Part shown: one piece after another, positions 14,556-21,972 of the stretch | Position numbering within the stretch: the first letter of the stretch is position 1 | Layout of the letters: each line of letters begins with the position of its first letter | Assembly: GCA_038222915.1 (NCBI GenBank) | Contig: JBBRHH010000025.1 | Location: 1 to 22,510, forward strand | Direction of reading: 5' to 3' | Source: JBBRHH01 sp038222915 | Lineage (GTDB): Bacteria > Planctomycetota > Phycisphaerae > Tepidisphaerales > Tepidisphaeraceae | Length of the DNA stretch: 22,510 nt | The notes under the pieces: model-generated | Databases searched by the model: none | What the model was told of the DNA's origin: nothing | Seen by the model: only the letters and a program-made list of their open reading frames with translations | Translations under genes and position numbers: made by a program

Positions 14556-15593
14556 ATGCCTGCATCACTCCCCCTCTCAACCCGCCTTCTCCGCCGAGCC
14601 ATATTCGCGTCGGCCACAGCCCTGTCGACTTGGCATCTCACCGGCTGCACATCCGTCCCCACCGAAATACCCCTGCAAAACTCACGCGAAGCCCCCGCCG
14701 ACGCCTACGTCAAAGGCGCCCTCGCCTACCAGCAACACGACCTCGACAAAGCCGTTCTCTACCTCGAACAATCGCTCCGCGCCGACCCCAAGAACATCAT
14801 GGCCCACCAGACCCTGGGGAACATCTACCGCGACAAGCAGGACTACAACAAGGCCCTCGAACACTACCGCTTTGTCGCTGAGATGGACCCCTACGTCTAC
14901 ACCAACCACTACAACGTAGCCCTCACCAGCCATCTCCTCGACCACCTCCGCGACGCCGTCGTCAGCTACCTCCGCGCTTTGCGGCTCAAACCCACCGACA
15001 TGCGCTCCAACATGAACATCGGCCTCGCCTACGCTTCCCTCGGCCGAGCCGACCTCGGCGTCCCCTACTCCCAGAAAGCCGTCGACCTCGATCCCAAATC
15101 TCCCGAAGCATGGGGCAACCTCGCCGTCGTTCTCGACGAAAGCCACGATTACGGCGCAGCCGAGCCCGCCTACCAGAAAGCCCTCGAGCTCGACGCCAAC
15201 CGCCTCGACGTCGCCCGCAACTTCGGCGCAAACCTCATCGCCCAGGGCAAAGGCCACCAGGCCGCCGCCGTCTACGAAGAAATCCTCCGCAAACTCGACA
15301 ACACACAAATCCGCGAACGCTACGGCCGCGCCCTCCTCCTCGCCGAGCGGCCCGAAGACGCCTTCAAGGAATTCAGCTCCGTCTTCCGCCGCGAGCCCCG
15401 CAACCTTCTCGCCCTCAACGGCATGGGCGACGCCATGATCGGCCAATACGAACGCAGCAACGAAGTTGACGACGCCAAACGCATCGCCGGCCTCAGCTAC
15501 TACCGCAAAAGCCTCTCCATCAAACCCGTCCAGCCCCGCATCTCCGAAATGGTCCGCAAGTACGAACAGGGCGGCATCCTGCCACACAAATGA
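14556..15593 (+). CDS. TPR-repeat lipoprotein
   Basis: A 345-residue protein with a lipoprotein-type export signal: basic start (RLLRRA), hydrophobic core, and LTGC with Cys31 as the lipidation site. The rest is an array of about seven tetratricopeptide repeats from residue 48, for example AYVKGALAYQQHDLDKAVLY, AHQTLGNIYRDKQDYNKALE and EAWGNLAVVLDESHDYGAAE, each with the W/L-G-Y-A-F-A-P-type pattern. TPR arrays bind peptides or proteins; with an anchor it probably scaffolds an envelope assembly (PilF/TadD-like proteins are comparable), but no partner is visible. The stop overlaps the start of the pseudouridine synthase gene by ATGA. No SD is obvious before the ATG. C-rich codon use matches the chromosome. 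Confidence 0.88.
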   Translation: MPASLPLSTRLLRRAIFASATALSTWHLTGCTSVPTEIPLQNSREAPADAYVKGALAYQQHDLDKAVLYLEQSLRADPKNIMAHQTLGNIYRDKQDYNKALEHYRFVAEMDPYVYTNHYNVALTSHLLDHLRDAVVSYLRALRLKPTDMRSNMNIGLAYASLGRADLGVPYSQKAVDLDPKSPEAWGNLAVVLDESHDYGAAEPAYQKALELDANRLDVARNFGANLIAQGKGHQAAAVYEEILRKLDNTQIRERYGRALLLAERPEDAFKEFSSVFRREPRNLLALNGMGDAMIGQYERSNEVDDAKRIAGLSYYRKSLSIKPVQPRISEMVRKYEQGGILPHK

Positions 15594-16354
15594 GCGCGCC
15601 CCCCAAACTCTCCATTCTCTTCGACGATCCCTCCCTCATCGCCATCAACAAGCCCGCCGGCCTCGCGACCATCCCAGGCCGCGCCGAAAAAACCAGCTGC
15701 CTCGAAGAAATCGCCGCCCAGTCCAACCTCCCCCACACCGGCCAATCCGACCCCCGCATCCGCGTAGTTCATCGTCTCGACAAAGACACCTCCGGCGTAC
15801 TCCTCTTCGCCAAAACCATCGAAGCCCAGCGCCACCTCTCCCACCAGTTCCAGAACAACACCATCCAAAAGGAATACCTCGCCCTCGTCATCGGCCGCCC
15901 CACCGAACAATCCGGCGAAATAGAAGGCAACCTCGCCCCCCACCCGTCCTCGCGCGACCGCATGGTCGTCTCCAAACAAGGCCGCCCCGCCCGCACCCAT
16001 TGGGAAATCGCCGAAACCTTCCGCGGCCTCACCCTACTCCGCGTCTTTCCAAAAACCGGCAAAACCCACCAGATCCGCGTCCACCTCAAACACATCGGCC
16101 TCCCCCTCGCCATCGACCCCCTCTACAACCCCGTAGGCGCAGGCGCGCCTGTGGGATTATTCCTCAGCACAATTAAACGCGACTATCGCGCCAAGCGCGG
16201 CGAAGAACAACGACCGCTCATTGAGCGCCTCACACTCCACGCAGAGAAATTGCGATTCGTTCATCCGACCGGCAATGAAACAGAAATCGTCGCCCCCCTT
16301 CCCAAAGACCTGCGCGCCACCCTGAACATGCTTCAGAAATACGGCCGGCAATAA
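15590..16354 (+). CDS. RluA-family RNA pseudouridine synthase
   Basis: A 254-residue pseudouridine synthase of the RluA/RluD family. HRLDKDTSGVLLFAK (61-75) is motif II with catalytic Asp at D64; INKPAGL (19-25) is the conserved N-terminal motif, and GKTHQIRVHLKHIGLPLAIDPLY is the C-terminal motif with the conserved Arg. It isomerises specific uridines in rRNA or tRNA in the cytoplasm. There is no S4 domain at the N-terminus, unlike RluD or RluC, so the exact target cannot be assigned. The start codon overlaps the stop of the TPR lipoprotein gene (ATGA), so the two are co-translated despite unrelated roles. It converges on argF with only 13 bases between stop codons. Confidence 0.93.
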   Translation: MSAPPKLSILFDDPSLIAINKPAGLATIPGRAEKTSCLEEIAAQSNLPHTGQSDPRIRVVHRLDKDTSGVLLFAKTIEAQRHLSHQFQNNTIQKEYLALVIGRPTEQSGEIEGNLAPHPSSRDRMVVSKQGRPARTHWEIAETFRGLTLLRVFPKTGKTHQIRVHLKHIGLPLAIDPLYNPVGAGAPVGLFLSTIKRDYRAKRGEEQRPLIERLTLHAEKLRFVHPTGNETEIVAPLPKDLRATLNMLQKYGRQ

Positions 16355-16367
16355 TCCGCGCGGCGAC

Positions 16368-17288
16368 TCACTTCTTCCCCATCAGCACCGCCAGCAACCC
16401 CTTCTGAAAATGCAACCGGTTCTCCGCCTGCGGAAACACCAGCGATTGTGGCCCCTCGATCACTTCCTCGCTGATCTCCAGCCCCCGATACGCCGGCAAA
16501 CAATGCAGCACCACCGCATGCCTGGGCGCATTCGCCATCAGCTTCTCATCCACCTGATACCCCGCGAAATCCAGCAGCCGCTGCGCCTTCTCCGATTCCT
16601 GCCCCATGCTCACCCACGTATCCGTATACACAACGTCCGCCTCGCGCACCGCGTCCATCGGATCGGTCGTCGTCACCAGATCCATCTCCGGCGTCTGCGC
16701 CATGATCCGGTCCAGCGCATCGGCCGGTATCCGATACGCACTCGGCGATGCCAGAACAAACCGCATCCCAAATTTCCCGCACGCCACCGCCACCGACCGC
16801 GCCATATTGTTCGCATCCCCGATAAACGCCACCGTCCGCCCCTTGGAATTTCCAAAGTGCTCTTCAATCGTCATCACATCCGCCAGCGCCTGGCACGGAT
16901 GGCTCCGATCCGTCAGCCCGTTGATCACCGGCACCTTCGACCACTTGGCCATCTCCTGCACCCGCTCATGCTCAAACGTCCGCGCCATGATCCCGTCGCA
17001 CATCCCCGCCAGCACCCGCGCAACATCCTTCACCGGCTCGCGCCGCCCCAGCCCCACCTCTTCCTGGCGAATCATGAATGCGCTGCCCCCCAGGTGATTC
17101 ATCGCCACCGTAAAGCTCACCCGCGTCCGCAGGCTGGGCTTCTCAAAAATCATCGCCAGCGTCTGGCCACCGAGAATCGGATCGTTCTTCCCGCGCTCCA
17201 GATACTCGGCCTTCAGGCGCTTCGCCACGTCCAGCAAATGACGCAACTCTTCGCCGCTGTATTCGGCAACCGTAATAAAATGATCCAT
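16368..17288 (-). CDS. argF: Ornithine carbamoyltransferase
   Basis: A 306-residue transcarbamylase starting MDHFITVAEYS at 17288, with GAGG upstream; the frame is open further 5' but that part belongs to the end of argB in another frame. Motifs: EKPSLRTRVSF (49-59) binds carbamoyl phosphate (SLRTR in place of STRTR), HPCQALAD (130-137), TDTWVSMG (222-229, the SMG loop that binds ornithine) and LHCLPAYRG (261-269) with the catalytic Cys. Reaction: carbamoyl phosphate + L-ornithine to citrulline, in arginine biosynthesis. It lies 34 bases downstream of argB on the same strand, forming an arginine operon. An N-acetylornithine-specific variant cannot be fully excluded, but the SMG loop favours ornithine. 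Confidence 0.95.
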   Translation of the reverse strand: MDHFITVAEYSGEELRHLLDVAKRLKAEYLERGKNDPILGGQTLAMIFEKPSLRTRVSFTVAMNHLGGSAFMIRQEEVGLGRREPVKDVARVLAGMCDGIMARTFEHERVQEMAKWSKVPVINGLTDRSHPCQALADVMTIEEHFGNSKGRTVAFIGDANNMARSVAVACGKFGMRFVLASPSAYRIPADALDRIMAQTPEMDLVTTTDPMDAVREADVVYTDTWVSMGQESEKAQRLLDFAGYQVDEKLMANAPRHAVVLHCLPAYRGLEISEEVIEGPQSLVFPQAENRLHFQKGLLAVLMGKK

Positions 17289-17322
17289 GATCAACTCAAC
17301 CTCGCCCCTAAAGCGCGGCGGC

Positions 17323-18201
17323 CTACAAAAATAATTCTGTCCCGATTCCCGCCTCAGTGTAAATCTCCAGCAGCAGCGCATGCTCGATGCGCCCATCCAC
17401 AATGTGCACCTGCTTCACGCCGCTGTTGAGCGCGGCCACGCACGCCTCCACCTTCGGCAGCATCCCCGCCGATATCGCCCCGCTCTGCGTCATCCGCTCA
17501 ATATCCGCCACCTTCAGCGTCGGCGCCAGGCTGTTCGGGTCCTTCGGATCCAGCCGAATCCCATGCGTATCCGACACGATCACCAGCTTCTCGGCCTTCA
17601 TCGCCGACGCCACCGCACCCGCCGCCGTATCCGCATTCACATTCAACGTCCCGCCCGCCGCATCCCGCGCCGTCGAAGCAATGCACGGAATCGAGTCCGC
17701 CTGCACCAGCAACTGCAACAGCCGCGCATTCACATTCTTCACTTCCCCCACATACCCCAGGTCAATCCGCCGGCCATCCTCCCCCTGCAAATACAGCTTC
17801 TCCGCAAAAAGCACCACACTCGACAGCGAATGCAGCCCCATCGCATCACACCCCTGCGCCTGCATAAAGGCGACTATGAACCGGTTGATCTGATTGCACA
17901 GCACATGCTCCGCAATCGCCAGCGTGCGCTCATCCGTATACCTCCGCCCCTGCACCATCTGCGGCACCAGGCCCGCCTTTTCCATCGCCTGATTGATCGC
18001 CTTGCCGCCGCCATGCACCAGGATCGGCTGCATCCCCACATAGTTCATAAAGACGATGTCGGTCAGGATGTTCGAGAGCGCATCCTCATCGTCCATGATC
18101 GAGCCGCCAACTTTGACGACAATGATCTTGTTATTAAATCGCTGAATATAGGAAAGCGCCTCCACCAGCGCCGACGCTTTCGATATCGCCGCATCCATCA
18201 T
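17323..18201 (-). CDS. argB: Acetylglutamate kinase
   Basis: A 292-residue amino-acid kinase. VVKVGGSIM (28-36) with K30 and the Gly loop, VHGGGKAINQAM (62-73), and GRRYTDE (85-91) for N-acetylglutamate binding are all present; NVNADTAAGAVASAMKAEKLVIVSDTHGI carries the nucleotide-binding region. The enzyme phosphorylates N-acetyl-L-glutamate, step two of arginine synthesis. The N-terminal helix of about 20 residues before the kinase core (MMDAAISKASALVEALSYIQRF) is the extension seen in arginine-sensitive hexameric NAGKs, so feedback inhibition by arginine is likely (inference). It is the first gene of the argB-argF unit. I keep the first Met of the pair (18201); the second, one codon later, is equally possible. 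Confidence 0.96.
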   Translation of the reverse strand: MMDAAISKASALVEALSYIQRFNNKIIVVKVGGSIMDDEDALSNILTDIVFMNYVGMQPILVHGGGKAINQAMEKAGLVPQMVQGRRYTDERTLAIAEHVLCNQINRFIVAFMQAQGCDAMGLHSLSSVVLFAEKLYLQGEDGRRIDLGYVGEVKNVNARLLQLLVQADSIPCIASTARDAAGGTLNVNADTAAGAVASAMKAEKLVIVSDTHGIRLDPKDPNSLAPTLKVADIERMTQSGAISAGMLPKVEACVAALNSGVKQVHIVDGRIEHALLLEIYTEAGIGTELFL

Positions 18202-18310
18202 GTCGCCACGTCTCCAAAGGCGGAAAAATTTTGAGTCTAGGGACGACCGGCGGGCAAGTCAAAATCAATGGCCCGCTCAATGACCCATTCACCAACCCCC
18301 AAAACAAAGA

Positions 18311-18360
18311 TCCCGCCGCGCCCCACCGGCCAATCAAGGCCGGTGCAACGCGACGGGACC
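18311..18360 (-). terminator. Rho-independent-like terminator of the Cys-rich peptide gene
   Basis: A two-part stem: outer TCCCG-CGCG / CGCG-CGGGA with one mismatch (18311-18320 / 18349-18358), and inner CACCGGCC / GGCCGGTG (18324-18331 / 18338-18345) around a 6-base loop. On the minus strand the stem is followed by a T-rich stretch (TCTTTGTTTT). It is about 30 bases after the stop codon at 18387 and separates this gene from argB. Confidence 0.7.
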
Positions 18361-18386
18361 AGGAATAAACTTAAACCAGGCTCAGA

Positions 18387-18647
18387 TCAGACCGACTTGC
18401 AGCCGCCCTGACCCTTGCAGGAATTCTTGGCCTTACAGCCGTTGTCACCAGTCTTGCAGCCGCCCTGGCCCTTGCAGGCGTTCTTGCCCTTGCAGTCATG
18501 CGCGGCCGCCGCCGACGGCTGGACCTGCGTACCGGCCGAGTCAGATTTACAACCACCGACGGATGTCGCCATCGCTCCGCTCAGCATTCCGCCCAACGCA
18601 ACGGCCGCGAGGGTCTTGGTCACGCTCTTTGCATTCATACGGTTCAT
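18387..18647 (-). CDS. Secreted Cys/Lys/Gly-rich peptide, bufferin (BufA2)-like
   Basis: An 86-residue precursor from the ATG at 18647 (AAGGGAAG just upstream). The N-terminus has a signal sequence (MNAKSVTKTLAAVALGGMLSGAMA) ending near SVGGC, which could also be a weak lipobox. The C-terminal half has a periodic pattern: DCKGKNACKGQGGCK, then NGCKAKNSCKGQGGCK, with six Cys plus one near the cleavage site. This resembles BufA2 bufferins, ribosomally made metal-binding peptides that bind copper after modification by BufB (DUF692) and BufC. No bufB or bufC gene is in the window. It has its own terminator, so it may be a single-gene unit responding to metal stress. The family call rests on the repeated C-K-G-x-x-x-C-K-G pattern. 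Confidence 0.62.
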   Translation of the reverse strand: MNRMNAKSVTKTLAAVALGGMLSGAMATSVGGCKSDSAGTQVQPSAAAAHDCKGKNACKGQGGCKTGDNGCKAKNSCKGQGGCKSV

Positions 18648-18926
18648 AAAACTTCCCTTCGAAAAAAGGATGGATTCCAAATCCGGCATCGCCACGCGAC
18701 ACACGGGGAATGAGGCCGCACATACGACCTCAAATATTCACTCTGTTCTTACGGCCCATCCGTGAGATGCCGCAATACATAAAAAAACTCACCGTTGACA
18801 TGTTCACCGCGCGTCCGGCATCCGCCACCAGCCAGATCGCAATTGTCAGCCTACCTTGTATCGATCAAATCATCCAGTTTTATCATTTATTCCAACACGC
18901 CCCCGTTTTCGATTTTCGAGCCCGTG
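18648..18926. other. Upstream region of the Cys-rich peptide gene
   Basis: A spacer of 279 bases that must contain the promoter of the peptide gene and the end of the PTPS-like transcript. I see no clear -35/-10 pair, no T-run terminator and no coding frame. Confidence 0.4.
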
Positions 18927-19748
18927 CTATTCCGAATATTCACACCAGGTCTTGGGCGTTTCCCACACCGTCACCGACTGCAGCATCGCCCCGCCCTCTG
19001 TAAATTTTCCCTTAAGAATCCGGTAAATCACCCGGGCAATGTTCTCCACGCTCGGGATCAGCTCTTTAAACTCCAGCACTTCAATATTTAAATTCTTATG
19101 GTCAAACCGCTCAACGACCGCCTCCGCCACCACCCGTTCAAACGCCGGCACCTCCGCCACCACCCCGTTCGCATCCGGCTCGCCGCGCAGCGTCACCTGC
19201 AATTCATAGTTATGTCCATGTCCATACGGATTGCTGCACTTGCCGAAGATCTTCCGATTCTCCTCATCCGAAAGCGCCGAATTGAAAAGCCGGTGCGAAG
19301 CCGAGAATTCAAACTTCTGACTAAGACGAACCATGGGCCGCTCCGTGGAAAACATGCCAACTGAAAGATAAGGACTCAACCAGAGCCGAACCTGCTCCAG
19401 CCCCACCCCGCCCCCCACTCCACCCCAAGCGCCATCCAGCAAATCAAACAACTCCCCCACCACCCCGCCGCCCCCGCCAAACCGCCCCGCCCCAATCGCC
19501 CCGGCCACAACCTCCACCCCCGCCTCCCGCACCCGCCGGTCAATATCCTTGATGTTCACCAGATAACTACTCGCCGGATTCAGCTCCCCCGCCACAGAAA
19601 CATCCAAAGCAAAAAAATGCCCCACCCCCGCCAGCGAAGGATACCCCCCATACCCATTGCTCACCCCACCACGGTCCGAATCACCACGCGCCGCCCCGTC
19701 ACCGGAAGTGTTAATCGAAAACCGAACCTGCCGGGTCAATCGAAACAT
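18927..19748 (-). CDS. Two-domain 6-pyruvoyl-tetrahydropterin-synthase/QueD-like protein
   Basis: A 273-residue protein from the ATG at 19748 (MFRLTRQVRFSIN); an open extension to 20048 is discarded because it crosses the hairpin repeat. The N-terminal half (about 1-125) looks like a PTPS domain with the zinc-binding His residues mostly lost (GVGHFFALDVSVAGELNPAS). The C-terminal half (about 140-273) is a normal domain: FEFSASHRLF, GKCSNPYGHGHNYELQVTLRG with the His ligands, FDHKNLN and SVENIARVIYRIL. Such proteins convert dihydroneopterin triphosphate to pterins or, as QueD, to the queuosine/deazapurine precursor 6-carboxytetrahydropterin. The second half is probably catalytic and the first structural. 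No queC or queE gene is nearby, so the pathway is unknown. No SD before the start. Confidence 0.85.
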   Translation of the reverse strand: MFRLTRQVRFSINTSGDGAARGDSDRGGVSNGYGGYPSLAGVGHFFALDVSVAGELNPASSYLVNIKDIDRRVREAGVEVVAGAIGAGRFGGGGGVVGELFDLLDGAWGGVGGGVGLEQVRLWLSPYLSVGMFSTERPMVRLSQKFEFSASHRLFNSALSDEENRKIFGKCSNPYGHGHNYELQVTLRGEPDANGVVAEVPAFERVVAEAVVERFDHKNLNIEVLEFKELIPSVENIARVIYRILKGKFTEGGAMLQSVTVWETPKTWCEYSE

Positions 19749-20064
19749 CGCAAGCCAGTATACGCAAATCGCCCTCACGCTCCCCATCACACCAAATAAA
19801 GTTCGCGTCCAGTCCCAGGCGATCGCGTTTGCATTTCCTGCTCCTCTCCCGGTACGCCGGGAGAGGTTGGGTGAGGGCTCTTTGGCCAACTTGTTGGCCA
19901 AACGCGTTTGCCCTGCGTCCACTCCCCCGCAACATCCGACCTCTTGGTAGGGTCCCGGCTTGCCGGACCTCTCTTCGCACCGCCGGCGTCGAAAACTCTC
20001 CGAGCGTCCAGGGTGCACGGGGAATTCTGATAAAGACTCAACGGACACACAGTATCATTCGACT
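19749..20064. other. Spacer with hairpin repeats
   Basis: A gene-free stretch of about 316 bases. Its main content is the pair of hairpins at 19843-19902 (separate entry). The rest shows no SD, coding frame or promoter I can defend. Confidence 0.45.
19843..19902. repeat. REP/MITE-like double hairpin
   Basis: Hairpin 1: CCTCTCCCGG (19843-19852), TACG loop, CCGGGAGAGG (19857-19866), a perfect 10-bp stem. Hairpin 2: TTTGGCCAA (19881-19889), 4-base loop, TTGGCCAAA (19894-19902). The first motif, with the GTTGGGTGAGGG tail after it, is a palindromic repeat type scattered through many GC-rich genomes; translated in one frame it gives the NLSRRTGRGAG peptide that often mis-extends gene calls. Confidence 0.7.
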
Positions 20065-20562
20065 ATGAACGAAGAGTACAATCACCTTCGTAGCGGCAAG
20101 GCGCGTTCACTTCAACAGGAGTGGGAGGAAGAGCGCGACCGAATCCGACCCAAGCTGATTCGTCAGATCGAAGCAGCATTTGACGGCGTCGAGTTAGGCA
20201 ACGGCGTCTCCCTTCACCAGGCCCGGGCAATGGACGATTACGCACCGGCGGAGGAAGTCCAGGCCGCGCGGGCGCTCGATACCGAAGTGCGCTGGCAGGA
20301 CATTTCGGACGAGAAGCTCGATAAATTCTCCGACACGCTCTCCTTCATGGACGTCGAAGGTTTTCGGTTCCACATCCCTCGATTCATGGTCTATGTATTG
20401 CAAAACGAAGCCGTTCACTCCTGGGCATTCACCAATCTGCTCTATTGGACCGATGCGCAGCACCGTGAAAATGCGACGAGCACATTCTCGGACGATCAGC
20501 GGGCTGCAATACTGGCTTTTTCGGATTTCTACTCTGAGGAACGGCAATCAGGCCAGTTCTAA
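20065..20562 (+). CDS. DUF6714-like protein
   Basis: A 165-residue soluble, acidic protein from the ATG at 20065. The order of segments matches my memory of DUF6714: IEAAFDGVELGNGVSLHQAR, then ARALDTEVRWQDISDEKLDK, SFMDVEGFRFHIPRFMVYVL, and a C-terminal AAILAFSDFYSEER. These proteins are helical and often sit near toxin or immunity genes in planctomycetes and other bacteria, but no activity is known. No signal peptide. The start lacks a strong SD. It is followed after 134 bases by a small hypothetical gene on the same strand. Confidence 0.65.
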   Translation: MNEEYNHLRSGKARSLQQEWEEERDRIRPKLIRQIEAAFDGVELGNGVSLHQARAMDDYAPAEEVQAARALDTEVRWQDISDEKLDKFSDTLSFMDVEGFRFHIPRFMVYVLQNEAVHSWAFTNLLYWTDAQHRENATSTFSDDQRAAILAFSDFYSEERQSGQF

Positions 20563-20696
20563 AGGGATCGTGGGAACTTAAACGCTTGCACCATGCTCGG
20601 CACCGCCTTGGTCGCGCCCGCAAGAACAGTCGCGCCCCGCGAATCTCACGAGATGTTTCGTCGCCTACGCCAGACAAAAAGCTTGGTACATTAAAG

Positions 20697-20951
20697 ATGT
20701 CAGTGACTACCTTCTGTTATCAAACCGGTCGCCCTATCCGAGCTGGAGATAAGATTACCTATCACGGTGAGCCTGGAACCGTAATGAACATCTTTGCTGC
20801 GCGCACCGGCGACCCGGCCAGTGATTGGTATTTAGATACCTATCCAGGCGGCGGAGTGATGATTGACGCAACAGGCTTCGGAAACGTCTTCATAACCAAT
20901 ATCGAAGATTTTGAGGACCTGAACTTCGTGTCGGGAAACGCGACGTTCTGA
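20697..20951 (+). CDS. Small hypothetical protein
   Basis: An 84-residue protein starting MSVTTFCYQTG at 20697. The frame is open upstream to 20586, but that part is Arg/His/Pro-rich and does not look like protein. The body has TGRPIRAGDKITYHGEPGTVMNIFAARTG, a short SH3-like-barrel type of pattern (x-G-D-x-I-x-Y-x-G-x-P-G-x-V), and a C-terminal EDFEDLNFVSGNATF. I recognise no named family. It is soluble, without signal sequence. Position behind the DUF6714-like gene suggests they may be co-expressed small accessory genes; this is context only. Confidence 0.6.
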   Translation: MSVTTFCYQTGRPIRAGDKITYHGEPGTVMNIFAARTGDPASDWYLDTYPGGGVMIDATGFGNVFITNIEDFEDLNFVSGNATF

Positions 20952-21127
20952 AATCCGAACCTGAATAGCCAAACCCACTTGCCCCTCCACCAAACCCGAC
21001 CGGAGCGCCCAAACTTGGCCAATTCACCGCCCATGCTCCACGACCTATGCACGAAATCCTCCGCGCACTTTCCATCAATCGCGCGGCGGGAAAGGCGCAT
21101 GCGGCATGTTCCAAAAGGTGCACCCCG

Positions 21128-21373
21128 CGTCAGGAAGCGCAAGGAAATGCGAGACGCGCAACCGCCCCAAATCCACCCCTCCGTCAGCTCCTGGCGCGGC
21201 GTGGTTGCTTCAGCAACCATGGTCCAACCAGCGCCAGCAGCAGCTCAAAATTAAGATCGCGCAATAACCATCCACGTCATCCTGATGAAGCGACAGCGAC
21301 TGAAGGATCTAGCCCACCGTCCACCCAGTGTCCAATCACACAGCCCCCACGTCAGGAAGCGCAAGGAAATGCG
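21128..21373 (+). repeat. Pair of identical 24-base direct repeats
   Basis: The 24 bases at 21128-21151 recur exactly at 21350-21373 (222 bases apart, start to start), beginning CGTCAGGAAGCGCAAGG and ending ATGCG. The downstream sequences differ. They are part of a dispersed-repeat patch and encode nothing convincing. Confidence 0.7.
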
Positions 21374-21426
21374 CAGCATTGTCGCGTACCCGCGACCGAA
21401 GCGCAGCGAAGTCCTGGAGCACTCCG

Positions 21427-21504
21427 GCCTCGCGCAGCGAGGCGACGCCCAAATCCCATCCCCACGCGTTCCACACCACGTAGGGGCGAAGCTTGTCTTC
21501 GCCC
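21427..21504. repeat. Two palindromic hairpins (REP-like)
   Basis: GCCTCGC-GCA-GCGAGGC at 21427-21443 and GGGCGAAG-CTTGT-CTTCGCCC at 21484-21504 are perfect stems. No T-run follows either, so they are unlikely to be ordinary terminators. The GTAGGGGCGAAG context resembles dispersed repeats common in GC-rich genomes. Confidence 0.55.
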
Positions 21505-21689
21505 TTGTCCCCTATCCCACGGCACGAATACCTCATATCCCCCAAAGACAATGGAAGAAGTCCATTTCATCTCGACCGGCCCCCGGCTCCAAAATAAAAG
21601 CCAATCTCTTCCCGCCCTCCTCACGCTATTACATCCCCACGAGAAATGGTACGATTTCAGCCTGTCAAATCTGCCGATCGGATTAAGTC

Positions 21690-21917
21690 ATGCAATCCAG
21701 ATACGTTTTTGCAGTTCAAAACTCCTCAATCGCATCGCTCGAAGCGCGAATCCACTTGAGCGCCGCCTCTCTTGAGCCTTCCGCGACGGCATCATCCCCT
21801 TCAATTCGTTTGATGCCTGCAACGATCATCCACTCCACCCTGACACTTCGGCACACAACAACATGCGTTTACGATTTAGAAATCGACAAGGTCCGGCCCG
21901 AAAGCCCACACGCTTGA
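21690..21917 (+). CDS. Short ORF with LEPR-like motif (possible relic)
   Basis: A 75-residue frame beginning MQSRYVFAVQNSSIASLEARIHLSA. The SLEARIHLSA segment resembles the SLEPR-x-LLSA motif at the N-terminus of planctomycete secreted proteins, with Ala in place of Pro and two changes after Arg. The rest is Ser/Thr/Ala-rich and then stops. It may be the decayed start of a second LEPR-type gene, or chance. The true LEPR/Kelch gene begins 55 bases after its end. No named function. Confidence 0.3.
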   Translation: MQSRYVFAVQNSSIASLEARIHLSAASLEPSATASSPSIRLMPATIIHSTLTLRHTTTCVYDLEIDKVRPESPHA

Positions 21918-21972
21918 CCGTATCAGCAAACAGGGCATGTAACGCCAGTTCGTTCGTAGCAGGTGTTTGATT

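Larger units (their letters stand above)
20952..21972. other. Gene-poor, repeat-rich spacer
   Basis: About 1 kb. It contains a 24-base direct repeat (21128-21151 and 21350-21373), a GCCTCGC/GCGAGGC hairpin (21427-21443), a GGGCGAAG/CTTCGCCC hairpin (21484-21504), and a short LEPR-like ORF at 21690-21917 listed separately. Other open frames here are Arg/Pro/Ser-rich and lack protein character. It looks like an assembly of short dispersed repeats next to a large secreted-protein gene. Confidence 0.55.

Noticed and set aside
16410..18234. Long plus-strand open frames opposite argB and argF
   Set aside because: Same shadow effect; the minus-strand frames contain all the arginine-pathway motifs.
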